From contig SAPZ01000006.1 in the NCBI GenBank assembly GCA_004020875.1, positions 124,001 to 188,000 on the forward strand: a stretch of DNA of 64,000 nucleotides, given 5' to 3'. Made by a program: the position numbers and the translations under genes. This document shows, piece by piece, positions 17,762 to 26,606 of this stretch. The notes beneath the pieces were generated by a model that was not told the origin of the DNA, searched no databases, and saw only the letters and a list, made by a program, of their open reading frames with translations. How positions within the stretch are numbered: the first letter of the stretch is position 1; every line of letters begins with the position of its first letter. This stretch comes from Mesorhizobium sp. GTDB lineage: Bacteria > Pseudomonadota > Alphaproteobacteria > Rhizobiales > Rhizobiaceae.

Positions 17762-18901
17762 ATGAAATTGAATAATCTCAGCACACCCAGCCTGATCCTG
17801 GACAGGATACTGCTCGAGGCAAATACGCGCCGGATGTCCCGCAGGCTCAAAGACCATGGCGTCCGGTTTCGGCCTCACATGAAAACGGCCAAATCCATTG
17901 AGGTTGCACGCGTGGCGATCGCCGGCAATTTCGGCGGGGTCATGGTCTCAACCCTCAAGGAAGCTGAATATTTCGCAAGCCACGGAATCTCCGACATCAC
18001 CTATGGTGTTACCGTTTTGCCCGACAAGCTGGCCCGGATCGCCGAGCTCGTCAAACGCGGCATCAAGGTGAGCGTCATCCTCGACCAGATAGGCCTCGTG
18101 CGGGAAGTCAATCGCCAAGCCCTCGAGTTGGGCGTTGTGGTTGATGTTCTCATCGAACTCGATTCAGGCGAGAAGCGTGCCGGTGTTCTAAGCGGTTCTG
18201 AGGAGTTGCTGGATATCGGCCGGGCGCTGACTGAACTGCCGGGAACCCGGCTTGAGGGCGTGCTGACCCATGCCGGTCATTCCTATCATTCACGCTCAAT
18301 CGAAGACATCCGCAAGGTGGCGGAGGAAGAGCGTGTCGTGGCGGTGTCGGCTGCTGAACAACTAAGGGCGATCGGCCTGGCCGTTCCGGTCGTTAGCGTA
18401 GGCTCGACGCCGACAGCGACCCACGGCGTGAACTTCGCCGGCGTGACGGAGGTGCGTTGCGGCGTCTACATGTTCGGCGATGTAATGCAGTCCGAAATCT
18501 ATTCCTGTGGGCGGGAGGACATTTCGCTTTCGGTTCTCGCGACGGTCATCGGCCATCGGCCTCAGTTCAACACTGCCCTCGTCGATGCGGGCGCGCTTGC
18601 CTTGTCCAAGGATCGCAGCACCGCGGCTTCGGGTCTGGCGGAGGACATCGGCTTCGGCATGGTCATGGACATCAATTGCCAGGAACGGATCTCCGGGGTC
18701 ACTGTCGGCCATGTTTACCAGGAACACGGCCTTCTTGTGAGCCAGGGGCCATTCCCCTATGAGGCCTTGCCAGTCGGTTCCAAGGTGCGGATCCTGCCCA
18801 ATCATGCCTGCATGACCGCGGCGATGTATGATCGATATCATGCCGTTGCCGGGAACCATGATGGCGATGTCGTGGAGTGGCCGCGCATCAACGGCTGGTG
18901 A
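17762..18901 (+). CDS. DSD1-type PLP enzyme (D-serine / D-threo-3-hydroxyaspartate dehydratase-like)
   Basis: 379 residues with an alanine-racemase-type N-terminal barrel and a C-terminal metal domain. The PLP lysine is K41 in FRPHMKTAK. The metal ligands appear as H348 and C350 in PNHAC. From memory, D-serine and D-threo-3-hydroxyaspartate dehydratases use His-x-Cys, while D-threonine aldolases use His-x-Asp, so dehydratase chemistry is favoured. The ATG at 17762 gives the standard family start (LNNLSTPSLILD); a GTG at 17717 is less likely. It is downstream of the M81 peptidase, suggesting peptide cleavage followed by D-hydroxyamino-acid breakdown, which is inference. Confidence 0.88.
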   Translation: MKLNNLSTPSLILDRILLEANTRRMSRRLKDHGVRFRPHMKTAKSIEVARVAIAGNFGGVMVSTLKEAEYFASHGISDITYGVTVLPDKLARIAELVKRGIKVSVILDQIGLVREVNRQALELGVVVDVLIELDSGEKRAGVLSGSEELLDIGRALTELPGTRLEGVLTHAGHSYHSRSIEDIRKVAEEERVVAVSAAEQLRAIGLAVPVVSVGSTPTATHGVNFAGVTEVRCGVYMFGDVMQSEIYSCGREDISLSVLATVIGHRPQFNTALVDAGALALSKDRSTAASGLAEDIGFGMVMDINCQERISGVTVGHVYQEHGLLVSQGPFPYEALPVGSKVRILPNHACMTAAMYDRYHAVAGNHDGDVVEWPRINGW

Positions 18902-18964
18902 GAAACTGCTAAGGACACCGCTGCTGCCGCTCCGCGCCGATCTGGTTGCAGGCCTCGCGCCTAG

Positions 18965-19004
18965 CAAAAAGAAAGCCCCTGCGCCAATCTCGCGTCAGGG
19001 GCTT
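18965..19004 (-). terminator. Rho-independent terminator of the MalK-type transporter operon
   Basis: A perfect 9-bp stem (AAGCCCCTG at 18973-18981 with CAGGGGCTT at 18996-19004) and 14-nt loop. On the minus strand the stem is followed by TTCTTTTT (18965-18972), so it ends transcripts coming from the leftward transporter genes, 120 bp past the stop at 19125. Confidence 0.8.
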
Positions 19005-19124
19005 GGTGCATGTCGCTCGGACGTGCAGCAGATCAGCCGATCTGTTGACGAGATCCGCGCTGGAAGGCGTTCGGGGCAACGCACCTCGGCATGGCATTCG
19101 CTTAAACGGTTGGCAGAGAAGCTC

Positions 19125-20195
19125 TCAAATCCTTGCGCCCGACGATGCATCGAAAAGGTGAACGGACGCCTCGGGGCAATGCAATCTGATCTTCTGTCCC
19201 GGCTTGTGGGTACGACGTTCAGGAGACAGCGCGCAAATTCGTTGTCCCGCGACGTCTGCAAAGATCTGTATGTTGGGGCCGGTCGGCTCGATGACTTCCA
19301 CAGTTGCACCGAACCCTTCGCTTCCGCCGGACAAAACAAGATGTTCGGGTCTTGCTCCATAGATCACCTTTTGGCCCAGCTCGGCAGACGAATCACGTGA
19401 GATGGCGAGCCGGGTTCTATCCTTGGCCATCACAAAAGGCCCCTCGTTGTCAGCAGCAACGACGCCCTCGATAAAATTCATTGAGGGCGAGCCAATGAAA
19501 TCCGCTACAAACAGATTGGCCGGAAAGTCATAGAGATCCATCGGCGTGCCAATCTGCTCCACACGCCCTTTGTTCATGACGACAATGCGATCCGCCATCG
19601 TCATCGCCTCTATCTGATCATGTGTCACATAGACCGATGTGGTCTTGAGCCTTTGGTGAAGGGCCTTGATTTCAGTGCGCATGACGACCCGAAGCTTGGC
19701 ATCCAGATTCGAAAGCGGCTCATCGAAGAGGAAGACCTGCGCATCGCGCACCAGAGCCCTGCCCATGGCAACACGCTGTCGTTGTCCGCCCGACAACTGT
19801 CGCGGCGAGCGCTCCAGATATGGCGTAAGATCGAGTATCTCGGCGGCCTCGCTGATCTTTTCCGAAATCTCCTGCTTCGACCTTTTCCTCAACTTCAGGC
19901 TGAAGCCGATGTTGTCATAGACGCTCATATGCGGATAGAGGGCGTAGTTTTGAAATACCATGGCGATATCGCGGTCGCGCGCCGGCACGTTATTTATCAC
20001 CCGTGTCCCGATCGATATCTCGCCGTCCGAAATCGGTTCCAGTCCGGCGATCATGCGCAGCAACGTGGATTTGCCGCAGCCGGACGGCCCGACCAGCACC
20101 ACAAACTCCTGGTCCTCAATGTCGATATCGATGCCATGGAGGATCTGCAGGGTGCCAAACCACTTCTCCACGCCGCTGATGGTAACCGATGCCAT
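19125..20195 (-). CDS. Sugar ABC transporter ATP-binding protein (UgpC/MalK type)
   Basis: 356 residues: Walker A GPSGCGKST, Q-loop MVFQNYALYPHMSVYDNI, signature [15 protein letters not shown], Walker B VFLFDEPLSNLDAKLR, H-loop YVTHDQIEAMT, then a C-terminal TOBE/MOP regulatory domain with GARPEHL. This is the carbohydrate-importer ATPase subfamily (MalK, UgpC, MsmX). It is the last gene of a leftward SBP-permease-permease-ATPase set and is followed by a good terminator. It energises the MalF/MalG-type permeases encoded just upstream. Confidence 0.96.
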   Translation of the reverse strand: MASVTISGVEKWFGTLQILHGIDIDIEDQEFVVLVGPSGCGKSTLLRMIAGLEPISDGEISIGTRVINNVPARDRDIAMVFQNYALYPHMSVYDNIGFSLKLRKRSKQEISEKISEAAEILDLTPYLERSPRQLSGGQRQRVAMGRALVRDAQVFLFDEPLSNLDAKLRVVMRTEIKALHQRLKTTSVYVTHDQIEAMTMADRIVVMNKGRVEQIGTPMDLYDFPANLFVADFIGSPSMNFIEGVVAADNEGPFVMAKDRTRLAISRDSSAELGQKVIYGARPEHLVLSGGSEGFGATVEVIEPTGPNIQIFADVAGQRICALSPERRTHKPGQKIRLHCPEASVHLFDASSGARI

Positions 20196-20222
20196 ATTGA
20201 GAGGTCCTTATGTTTCCTAGGC

Positions 20223-21053
20223 CTATTTGACCGCTCCGAGCGCCATGCCCCGGATGAGATAGCGCTGCAGCCAGGAGAAGACGATGGCGACAGGGACCGT
20301 GGCCAGCACAGTCGCAGCCATGACGTGATGCCACTCAACTTGGTAGCGTCCAGCCACCTGGGAGAATATCTGTACAGGCAGCGTGTAATCGTTCTGGCTG
20401 CGGATCAAGGTGAGCGCCAGCACGAATTCATTCCAGCTGTTGATGAAGGTGAATATCGCGGTCACGACCATGGCTGGAACTGCCAGCGGCAAGAAGATCT
20501 TTACCAAGCTGGTAAAGCTGGTTGCGCCGTCTATCCACGATGCTTCCTCGAGCTCACGCGGAATCGTGTTGAAGTAACTCTGCAGCATCCAGATCGTGAA
20601 AGCCATATTGAAGGCGACATAGGTGACGACCAGCGAATTGAGGCTGTTGACCAAGTTGAGATGCACCATCAGCCGGAAAAGGCCCAGGACAAGCACAATT
20701 GGCGACATCATCTGTGTCATCAGAAGGAAATTCCTGTAGAGCCCTTTGCCGGAAAAGCGGTAGCGCGACAGCGCGTAAGCGGCAGGAATGGAGAGCACGA
20801 TGGCGATGATCGTCGAGGTCAGGCTGACATAGAGGCTGTTTAGAAGCGCGCCGCCGAAATTGGTTTTCACCCACATTTCGACGAAGTTTTCCCAACGAAA
20901 TTCGCTGAAGGTCCAGGTCGGAGGATAGACGAAGAGTTCGTCGCGTGGTCGCAGTGCGGTCACGAACATGACGCCGAATGGCAGCAGGATGACAACGCAA
21001 AGCGGCGACAGCAAAAGCCAGTAAAGAAGGCTCTTTTTCAGCTTAGGCGTCAT
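20223..21053 (-). CDS. Carbohydrate ABC transporter permease (MalG type)
   Basis: 276 residues with six predicted membrane helices and the cytoplasmic EAA loop EASWIDGATSFTSLVKIFLPLAVP near residue 175, which contacts the ATPase. The ending GMALGAVK is typical of MalG-like subunits. Its start overlaps the end of the MalF-type gene by 11 bp, implying coupled translation, and 27 bp separate it from the ATPase. Confidence 0.95.
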   Translation of the reverse strand: MTPKLKKSLLYWLLLSPLCVVILLPFGVMFVTALRPRDELFVYPPTWTFSEFRWENFVEMWVKTNFGGALLNSLYVSLTSTIIAIVLSIPAAYALSRYRFSGKGLYRNFLLMTQMMSPIVLVLGLFRLMVHLNLVNSLNSLVVTYVAFNMAFTIWMLQSYFNTIPRELEEASWIDGATSFTSLVKIFLPLAVPAMVVTAIFTFINSWNEFVLALTLIRSQNDYTLPVQIFSQVAGRYQVEWHHVMAATVLATVPVAIVFSWLQRYLIRGMALGAVK

Positions 21054-21954
21054 TTTTCACCTCCTCGGCGGTGCTGTCGTGTTCCTGGCGCATGACCATC
21101 AGGACATAAGCGATGGTGAAGACGAACAGGACGAAGAACATGATCAGCGAGATCGCGGACGCCTTACCGAGTTGGCCGAAGCGAAAAGCGAGCTTGTAGA
21201 GATAGGTCACCAGGATGTCGGTGCCGTTGGCGGGTCCGCCTTCCGTCATGACCCAGATGATTGGAAGCGAATTGAAGACATAGATGACGTTGAGCACGAT
21301 CGCGATGTTGATGAAGGGCTTCATCAGCGGCAGCGTGATATAGCGGAACAGCTCCCAGGGCTTGGCGCCGTCCACAACCGCGGCCTCGTAGGAATCCTGC
21401 GGCAGAGAGGATAGGCCGCCAAGAAAGATCGTCGTTGTGAAGGGAATGGAAACCAGGATACCGACAAGGATCTCGACGGTGAAGGCAAGTGGAGCGGTGG
21501 CCAGCCATTCGATCGGTTCAGTGATGATGTGGAAATCCATCAGGGTCGCGTTTATGAGTCCTGCGCGACCGTTGAGGCTCCAGCGCCAGAGTACGGCTGT
21601 CATCGTCAGTGAGATTGCCCAGGGCAGCATGACAATTACGCGGGCAAGGCCCCGACCATAGAAATCGTCGTTGAGCATTATCGCGATCGGCAGTGATATG
21701 ATCAGCGTTCCGCCCACCACCGCGACGGTCCAGATCAGGGTGCGCACCAATGATGAATAGAAAAGCGGATCACGAAACACTTCGGCGAAATTCGCCAAAC
21801 CGATAAAACCCATCATCTTTCCGAAGCGGCTGACCTCCTGCATTGACGTCCAGGCTAGGTCAAGAATCGGATAGCCGATGATGGACATCGCCAGAAGGAA
21901 ACTCGGCAGAATCATCAACAGCGGTGTCGTCGGTATGCGCGTCCGCGATTTCAT
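21043..21954 (-). CDS. Carbohydrate ABC transporter permease (MalF/UgpA type)
   Basis: 303 residues with six membrane helices; the first follows a short basic N-terminus (MKSRTRIPTTPLLM). The EAA loop reads EAAVVDGAKPWELFRYITLPLMKP at about residue 200. It pairs with the MalG-type subunit it overlaps. The binding-protein gene is 80 bp upstream in the same direction. Confidence 0.95.
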   Translation of the reverse strand: MKSRTRIPTTPLLMILPSFLLAMSIIGYPILDLAWTSMQEVSRFGKMMGFIGLANFAEVFRDPLFYSSLVRTLIWTVAVVGGTLIISLPIAIMLNDDFYGRGLARVIVMLPWAISLTMTAVLWRWSLNGRAGLINATLMDFHIITEPIEWLATAPLAFTVEILVGILVSIPFTTTIFLGGLSSLPQDSYEAAVVDGAKPWELFRYITLPLMKPFINIAIVLNVIYVFNSLPIIWVMTEGGPANGTDILVTYLYKLAFRFGQLGKASAISLIMFFVLFVFTIAYVLMVMRQEHDSTAEEVKNDA

Positions 21955-22034
21955 TGTCCCATTCCACGGCTATTGAGGCTCGCTCAGGGAAATGGGCGGG
22001 CTACCCCGCGCCCGCCCATCTTTTGCGGCAGCGC

Positions 22035-23267
22035 CTACTTGCTGCGAATTTTGTTGATATCGGCAGCCGCAGCCTTTAGCGCTTCGTCTGGCTTGGCCTG
22101 GCCAAGATAGATCTGCTGCAAGGCGCGAACTTTCGTGTCGGCGATCTCTTCCCAATTCGCGATGGTCGGAGCAAACTTTGCATAGGGCAGACCCGCTGCA
22201 AAGCCGGCAATATCAGGATCGCTGCTGTAGTATTTCTCGGCCGCGACATTCTTCGTCACCGGCAGGAAGCCTTCGCCGTGGTCGAACTTGGTCCGCCATT
22301 CATCCTTGTAGGCAAATTCGATGAACTTCCAGGCCTCCTTCTTCACTTGCGAGGAGGAGAAGAGCATCAGCGTGTCGGTCACCCCGTAGGTCGCCTTGGC
22401 CTTACCTTCCGGGAAGGGAAGGACCTTGTACTTCAGGTTCGGGGCCTCGGCTTTGATCTGAGGAATGAGCATCGGGAAGGTGAAGACCATTCCGACTTTG
22501 CCTTGCTTGAAGAGGTTGAAGACATCTTCGCGGGTGTAGTTGGTCGGAGAAGGCTGGGTCAGTCCCTCGTCGATCATCTTCTTGTACAGTGTCACAGCCT
22601 GCAGTGCTTCGGGCGTATCGAGGCCCGACGTCCCATCAGCTTTCAGGATGTCGCCGCCATGTGTCCAAAGGCTGTAGTAGAAATAGGCGTCGGTCTCGAT
22701 TTCCTTGCCCTGCAGGCCGAAGGCAAAGGTGTCGGGAAGAGCCTTGAGCTTCTCGGCAGTTGTATAGAATTCGTCCCAGTTGGCCGGAGCCTTGGCACCT
22801 GCCTTGTCGAGTAATTCGGTGTTGACCAGCATGGCGCGGGCAGAAGCGGCGACCGGCAGACCCATAGTCTTGCCATCGATGACGGATGGCGCCATGAAAG
22901 TATCGATGAAGGTCGACTTGAATTCTGGCGTCAGGTAGGAATCGACCGGCTCAGCGATGCCCTGGGAGGCGAAGTCAACCAGCCAGCGCGTGCCGATGAT
23001 CGAAATGTCGGGGGCCTGGCCGCCGGCGATGTCAGTGGTCAGCCGCTGCAGGAGCGTGTCCCACGGAACCACCTGGATATTGATATGTATGTCGGGATTC
23101 TCCTTCTCGAAGGCGGCCGCCACTTCCTCAAAGTACGGGCCGGTCTTGGAGCTATACTCCGCCACGGTGAAGTTGACCTGCGTTTTGGCATAGGCCGGGC
23201 TGCCCGCCCAGGCCATGCCAACAGCGAGGGCTGACGCAGCCATCGCTTTGCGAATGCTGAAAGTCAT
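22035..23267 (-). CDS. Carbohydrate ABC transporter substrate-binding protein (family 1, MalE-like)
   Basis: 410 residues with a Sec signal peptide (MTFSIRKAMAASALAVGMAW, cleavage after AYA near residue 27). The mature part shows the family 1 extracellular binding-protein pattern: FEKENPDIHINIQVVPWDTL, DISIIGTRWLVDFA and a VNTELL segment around residue 150. The ATG at 23267 has GGAG upstream; an in-frame start at 23360 would put extra residues before the signal peptide. First gene of the transporter operon. The ligand is unknown; the NAD-epimerase gene upstream suggests a sugar or uronate. Confidence 0.94.
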   Translation of the reverse strand: MTFSIRKAMAASALAVGMAWAGSPAYAKTQVNFTVAEYSSKTGPYFEEVAAAFEKENPDIHINIQVVPWDTLLQRLTTDIAGGQAPDISIIGTRWLVDFASQGIAEPVDSYLTPEFKSTFIDTFMAPSVIDGKTMGLPVAASARAMLVNTELLDKAGAKAPANWDEFYTTAEKLKALPDTFAFGLQGKEIETDAYFYYSLWTHGGDILKADGTSGLDTPEALQAVTLYKKMIDEGLTQPSPTNYTREDVFNLFKQGKVGMVFTFPMLIPQIKAEAPNLKYKVLPFPEGKAKATYGVTDTLMLFSSSQVKKEAWKFIEFAYKDEWRTKFDHGEGFLPVTKNVAAEKYYSSDPDIAGFAAGLPYAKFAPTIANWEEIADTKVRALQQIYLGQAKPDEALKAAAADINKIRSK

Positions 23268-23456
23268 GAATTTGTTCTCCTCATGAGTTGTTTCTCTTCT
23301 TTTCGACCCGAAGCGGCGGCACTGAGACGCCGCGCTGACCAAGCCACTGTGCGCCGGCAAAGCGATAGATTAAAATACAATTATCGCATGGGGGCATGAA
23401 GATGCGGCATAGGGCGCCTGAATGCTTCCCGGATGCTTGTCACAACAATATCATCG

Positions 23457-23488
23457 CAACAGAAGGCGAACTGGATCACCTTCTGTTG
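23457..23488. repeat. Strong inverted repeat in the epimerase/transporter intergenic region
   Basis: Perfect 10-bp arms CAACAGAAGG (23457-23466) and CCTTCTGTTG (23479-23488) with a 12-nt loop. It lies 31-62 bp past the stop of the leftward epimerase gene and about 190 bp before the binding-protein start. No T-run follows on the minus strand, so it is either a weak terminator or an operator. TCACAA and TTGTGA flanks add partial outer symmetry. Confidence 0.5.
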
Positions 23489-23518
23489 TGCTGCGATTTT
23501 ATACTTGTGACGATATTT

Positions 23519-24394
23519 TTAGATTCGCCCGAAATTGAACTCCGGCTCGTAACCGAGGACTCGCCGCGCTTTATCAATCGATAACAATGTCTCGCGTCCA
23601 CCGATCTCGCGCTTGAATTGTACGTTCGGAAAGACCGTTTTCATGAGCTCAGCGCTTTCTTGCTCCATCACGGTATTGGCGTTAGCGATGATGAAATGAT
23701 CCGCACCGACGAGCTCAACATGCAGCGCCTTGCGCACCGCCTGGGCGCAATCGCGCGCGTCGATGTAGCCCCAGCAGTTCCACTCCCTGACATGCGGATC
23801 CTCTTGCCAGGACGAGAAACGCTCGTAGTCCGACGGTTCCATGACATTGGACAGCCTGAGCCCGATGAACGTCGTCCCGGGATTCCACCGCTGCATCTGT
23901 CGGGCCATTTCCTCGCCAAGGTCCTTCGACAGTGAATAGGCGCTTTCCGGTCGCATGGGATGATCTTCGTCAACCGGCACGTAGGCCGGCGGGTTCGATG
24001 CGCTGAAAGGCAGGCCCAAGGTGGTCTCGCTCGATGCCCAAACGATCCGCTTGACGCCCACGCGGATGGCTGCGTCAAAGACATTATAGGTTGTCACGAT
24101 ATTGTTGCGGAATATGACGTCGTCGGGCATCAGGTCGGGTGCCGGAATCGCTGCCAGATGAACCACAGCATCTGGCGTGCGGAACTTGCGGAAAGGGTGA
24201 TCCTTGCCGCCGCTCCACTGCAAAGCGTCAATCACTTGGCCGAGATCATTGAGATCGACCTTGTAGAACGGACAGACAGGATCTGTTGATGTCTGCACGT
24301 CGACATTCAAGACGGTGTAACCGTGCTCCACCAGACCACGGCAGACTGCCCTGCCCGCCTTGCCGCTGCCGCCGGTAACGACAATGTTCTTCAT
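23519..24394 (-). CDS. NAD(P)-dependent epimerase/dehydratase family oxidoreductase
   Basis: 291 residues of the extended SDR type: TGGSGKAGRAV cofactor loop at residue 7, VVHLAAIPAP, the catalytic Ser/Thr in WASSETT, and YSLSKDLGEE with Tyr and Lys. The C-terminal region ends with a sugar-epimerase-like ARRVLGYEPEF. UDP-sugar epimerases and uronate dehydrogenases both have this layout; the short length and transporter neighbourhood make a free-sugar or uronate dehydrogenase plausible. The ATG at 24394 is preceded by AGGGA. It lies upstream of the transporter operon in the same direction, separated by 251 bp with a hairpin. Confidence 0.88.
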   Translation of the reverse strand: MKNIVVTGGSGKAGRAVCRGLVEHGYTVLNVDVQTSTDPVCPFYKVDLNDLGQVIDALQWSGGKDHPFRKFRTPDAVVHLAAIPAPDLMPDDVIFRNNIVTTYNVFDAAIRVGVKRIVWASSETTLGLPFSASNPPAYVPVDEDHPMRPESAYSLSKDLGEEMARQMQRWNPGTTFIGLRLSNVMEPSDYERFSSWQEDPHVREWNCWGYIDARDCAQAVRKALHVELVGADHFIIANANTVMEQESAELMKTVFPNVQFKREIGGRETLLSIDKARRVLGYEPEFNFGRI

Positions 24395-24607
24395 TGAATG
24401 TTCCCTGTGTCCACCGCACCGGCCGACCTTTCTGGAATTCACCCGGCCAGCCAATCGGGTAGACCCTACGGCTTCGGTGTATCGAAAGACGAATGCGAAA
24501 TACTGATCCTGCCATGCTTGTTCTGCATTGGAAGAGCGCCTCGGCGGCCGATAGTGGTTGATCGTTGAGAAGAGAACCGCCTGAACAAGGCGACCGGGGG
24601 ATGAGAC

Positions 24608-25426
24608 ATGGCTCGCCATGACGGGACAATTGCGGTCGTAACGGGAGCAGGCCACGGCATCGGGCGTTCTATCGCCAGCCAATTGGTCGCCGAAGGCGCT
24701 GGAGTGGCAGTTCTCGAGATCGACGAGTCTAAGGGTAGCGAGACGGTCAGCCAGATTGTCGAGGTCGGCGGCCGCGCGGCTTTTGTCAAGGCCGACATAA
24801 CAAATGCCGATCAGGTGGAGAGTGCCATCGCCGCGGCAGAGAACGCGCTCGGTCCTGTCAACCTGCTTGTCAACAACGCAGCCTTTACCGACGCAGGCGA
24901 TCTCAAGAGCATGAGTCTCGACGCCTGGCACCGCGAAATCGATGTCAATCTCAACGGCACCTATCACTGCATACGCGCCGTCCTCCCGCGCATGCGATCC
25001 CGGCGCGGTGGCGCTATCGTGAACATCGCGTCGGTTAACGGGATGCGCTATTTCGGCAATCCGAGCTACAGCGCTGCAAAGGCAGGCATCATCAACCTTA
25101 CCATGTCGGTCGCTTCCGAATTCGGCCGTGACGGCATTCGTTGTAACGCCGTGTCTCCCGGTTCAGTGCGCACCGACAACATCACTTGGACCATTCGCCA
25201 GCAAAAGGACCCGGCCGTCTTCGAGAAACTTGGCCGCTGGTATCCTCTCGGCCGCGTCGCCGAGCCAACGGACATCGCCAAGGCTGTCGCCTTCTTGGGG
25301 TCCAGCGATGCTGCGTATATTTCGGGAGTGGTCCTGCCGGTGGACGGCGGCATGCTGGCAGGCATGAACGTCATGATCGACGAATTCATCCTAGAAGCCC
25401 AAGACCGCCATGACGCCCCATGCTAG
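24608..25426 (+). CDS. SDR family oxidoreductase
   Basis: 272 residues: TGAGHGIGRSIASQL, NNAAFTDAG, catalytic Ser in NIASVNGMR, YSAAKAG with Tyr and Lys, and VLPVDGGM near the end, with an unusually long tail after it. The ATG at 24608 follows GGGGGATGAG. It is divergent from the epimerase gene (213 bp apart) and overlaps the next gene by 7 bp, so these two are translated together. The partner is an ornithine-cyclodeaminase-family protein, hinting at an imine or keto/amino acid route rather than sugar chemistry. Confidence 0.88.
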   Translation: MARHDGTIAVVTGAGHGIGRSIASQLVAEGAGVAVLEIDESKGSETVSQIVEVGGRAAFVKADITNADQVESAIAAAENALGPVNLLVNNAAFTDAGDLKSMSLDAWHREIDVNLNGTYHCIRAVLPRMRSRRGGAIVNIASVNGMRYFGNPSYSAAKAGIINLTMSVASEFGRDGIRCNAVSPGSVRTDNITWTIRQQKDPAVFEKLGRWYPLGRVAEPTDIAKAVAFLGSSDAAYISGVVLPVDGGMLAGMNVMIDEFILEAQDRHDAPC

Positions 25427-26391
25427 TCATCCCCGAAATACTCGCTCGTGATCTGGTGGCCATCGAGGAGGCCTTGGAGGCCGTCGAGCAGACCTTCTGC
25501 GCCAAGGCCCGCGGCTTGGCCAGGAACTACCCTGTCGTGCGGGAAGTGGTCGGCCACGCGGATGCGGTATTCGGCGTAAAGACCGGTGCCGACAATTCTG
25601 TGCCGTTTCTCGGCCTCAAGGCCGGCGGCTACTGGCCACACAATCTGCCACGGGGATTGACCAATCATCAGTCCTCGACCCTGCTCTTCGATCCCGATAC
25701 AGGACGGGCCTCGGCTCTGGTTAGCGCAAATTACCTGACGGGGATCCGGACCGGGGCGGCAAGCGCGATCGCCACGAAGCATCTGTCGCGCCGGGATTCC
25801 GAGTCACTCGGCATCATCGGCACGGGCACCCAATCCGTCTATCAGCTCAAGGCGACGCTCACTGTCCGCAGCATTAAGACGGTCCACGCTTGGGATCCCT
25901 CGCCAGACAATCTGGCCGCATTCGGCAAGACGGTCACCGACCTTGGCATTGCCTATCGCGCTCACAAGAACCGCGCGGACGCGGTCCGGCTTTCCGATAT
26001 CCTTGTCACGGTCACGCCATCCACGAAAGCGCTCGTCGAACGGGACTGGGTTATGCCCGGAACCCATATTTCCGCCATGGGGGCAGATACGCGGGGCAAG
26101 CAGGAGCTTGATCCGCAGCTTGTCTGCGCCGCCGCACTCTTCGTCGACGAGATGGCGCAGTCGCTCACCATAGGCGAATTTCAGCATGCTTACGCGCAGG
26201 GCCTGGTCGATGAAAGCAGCATTCGCGGTTCACTCGGCGACGTCATTGCAGGTACAGCCGACGGACGGAAATCCGTGGAAGAGATTACAATTTTCGACGG
26301 CACTGGCGTGGCCCTTCAAGATCTTGTCGTGGCTGATCTCGCTGTGCGGCGCGCGATCGAAAAAGGCCTCGGATTCCAGGTGGAGTTCTGA
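25420..26391 (+). CDS. Ornithine cyclodeaminase / mu-crystallin family protein
   Basis: 323 residues. The NAD-binding region is visible as GIIGTGTQSVYQL around residue 130, preceded by TGIRTGAASAIATKHLSR, which is a hallmark of the family. VTPSTKALV and ISAMGADTRGKQELDP follow in order. Members include ornithine cyclodeaminase, alanine dehydrogenase, ketimine reductase and tauropine-type enzymes, so the reaction is an NAD(P)-linked amino acid/imine step but the substrate is open. The start overlaps the upstream SDR. A binding protein for amino acids lies 216 bp downstream. Confidence 0.88.
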   Translation: MLVIPEILARDLVAIEEALEAVEQTFCAKARGLARNYPVVREVVGHADAVFGVKTGADNSVPFLGLKAGGYWPHNLPRGLTNHQSSTLLFDPDTGRASALVSANYLTGIRTGAASAIATKHLSRRDSESLGIIGTGTQSVYQLKATLTVRSIKTVHAWDPSPDNLAAFGKTVTDLGIAYRAHKNRADAVRLSDILVTVTPSTKALVERDWVMPGTHISAMGADTRGKQELDPQLVCAAALFVDEMAQSLTIGEFQHAYAQGLVDESSIRGSLGDVIAGTADGRKSVEEITIFDGTGVALQDLVVADLAVRRAIEKGLGFQVEF

Positions 26392-26409
26392 TCACGCCTT
26401 TGCCGCAGT

Positions 26410-26455
26410 TAAAGCACGTCGCGATCCTTCGGATTCGCTCCATGCGTTTTAGGTC
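26410..26455. repeat. Candidate dispersed rhizobial intergenic repeat
   Basis: The stretch contains an imperfect hairpin GCGATCC-TTC-GGATTCGC followed by CTCCATGCG. I remember very similar intergenic units scattered in Mesorhizobium genomes, but a second copy is not present in this window, so the repeat call rests on memory. Confidence 0.35.
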
Positions 26456-26606
26456 TTTGGTGTTACGCATGCCGGCAAGAAGCTCAATGGCGTCGAGCTA
26501 ACGGCGCTTGAAAGAGGCGTTCATCAGCTGCCTTGTTTGATCTGTCGCAAAGCCGGCGAGGCGCTTCGCGGTATCATCGATGCCGGTTGTGCTGGAGGTG
26601 ACGGAA

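Noticed and set aside
17762-18901. D-threonine aldolase
   Set aside because: The C-terminal metal pair is His-x-Cys, not the His-x-Asp recalled for aldolases.
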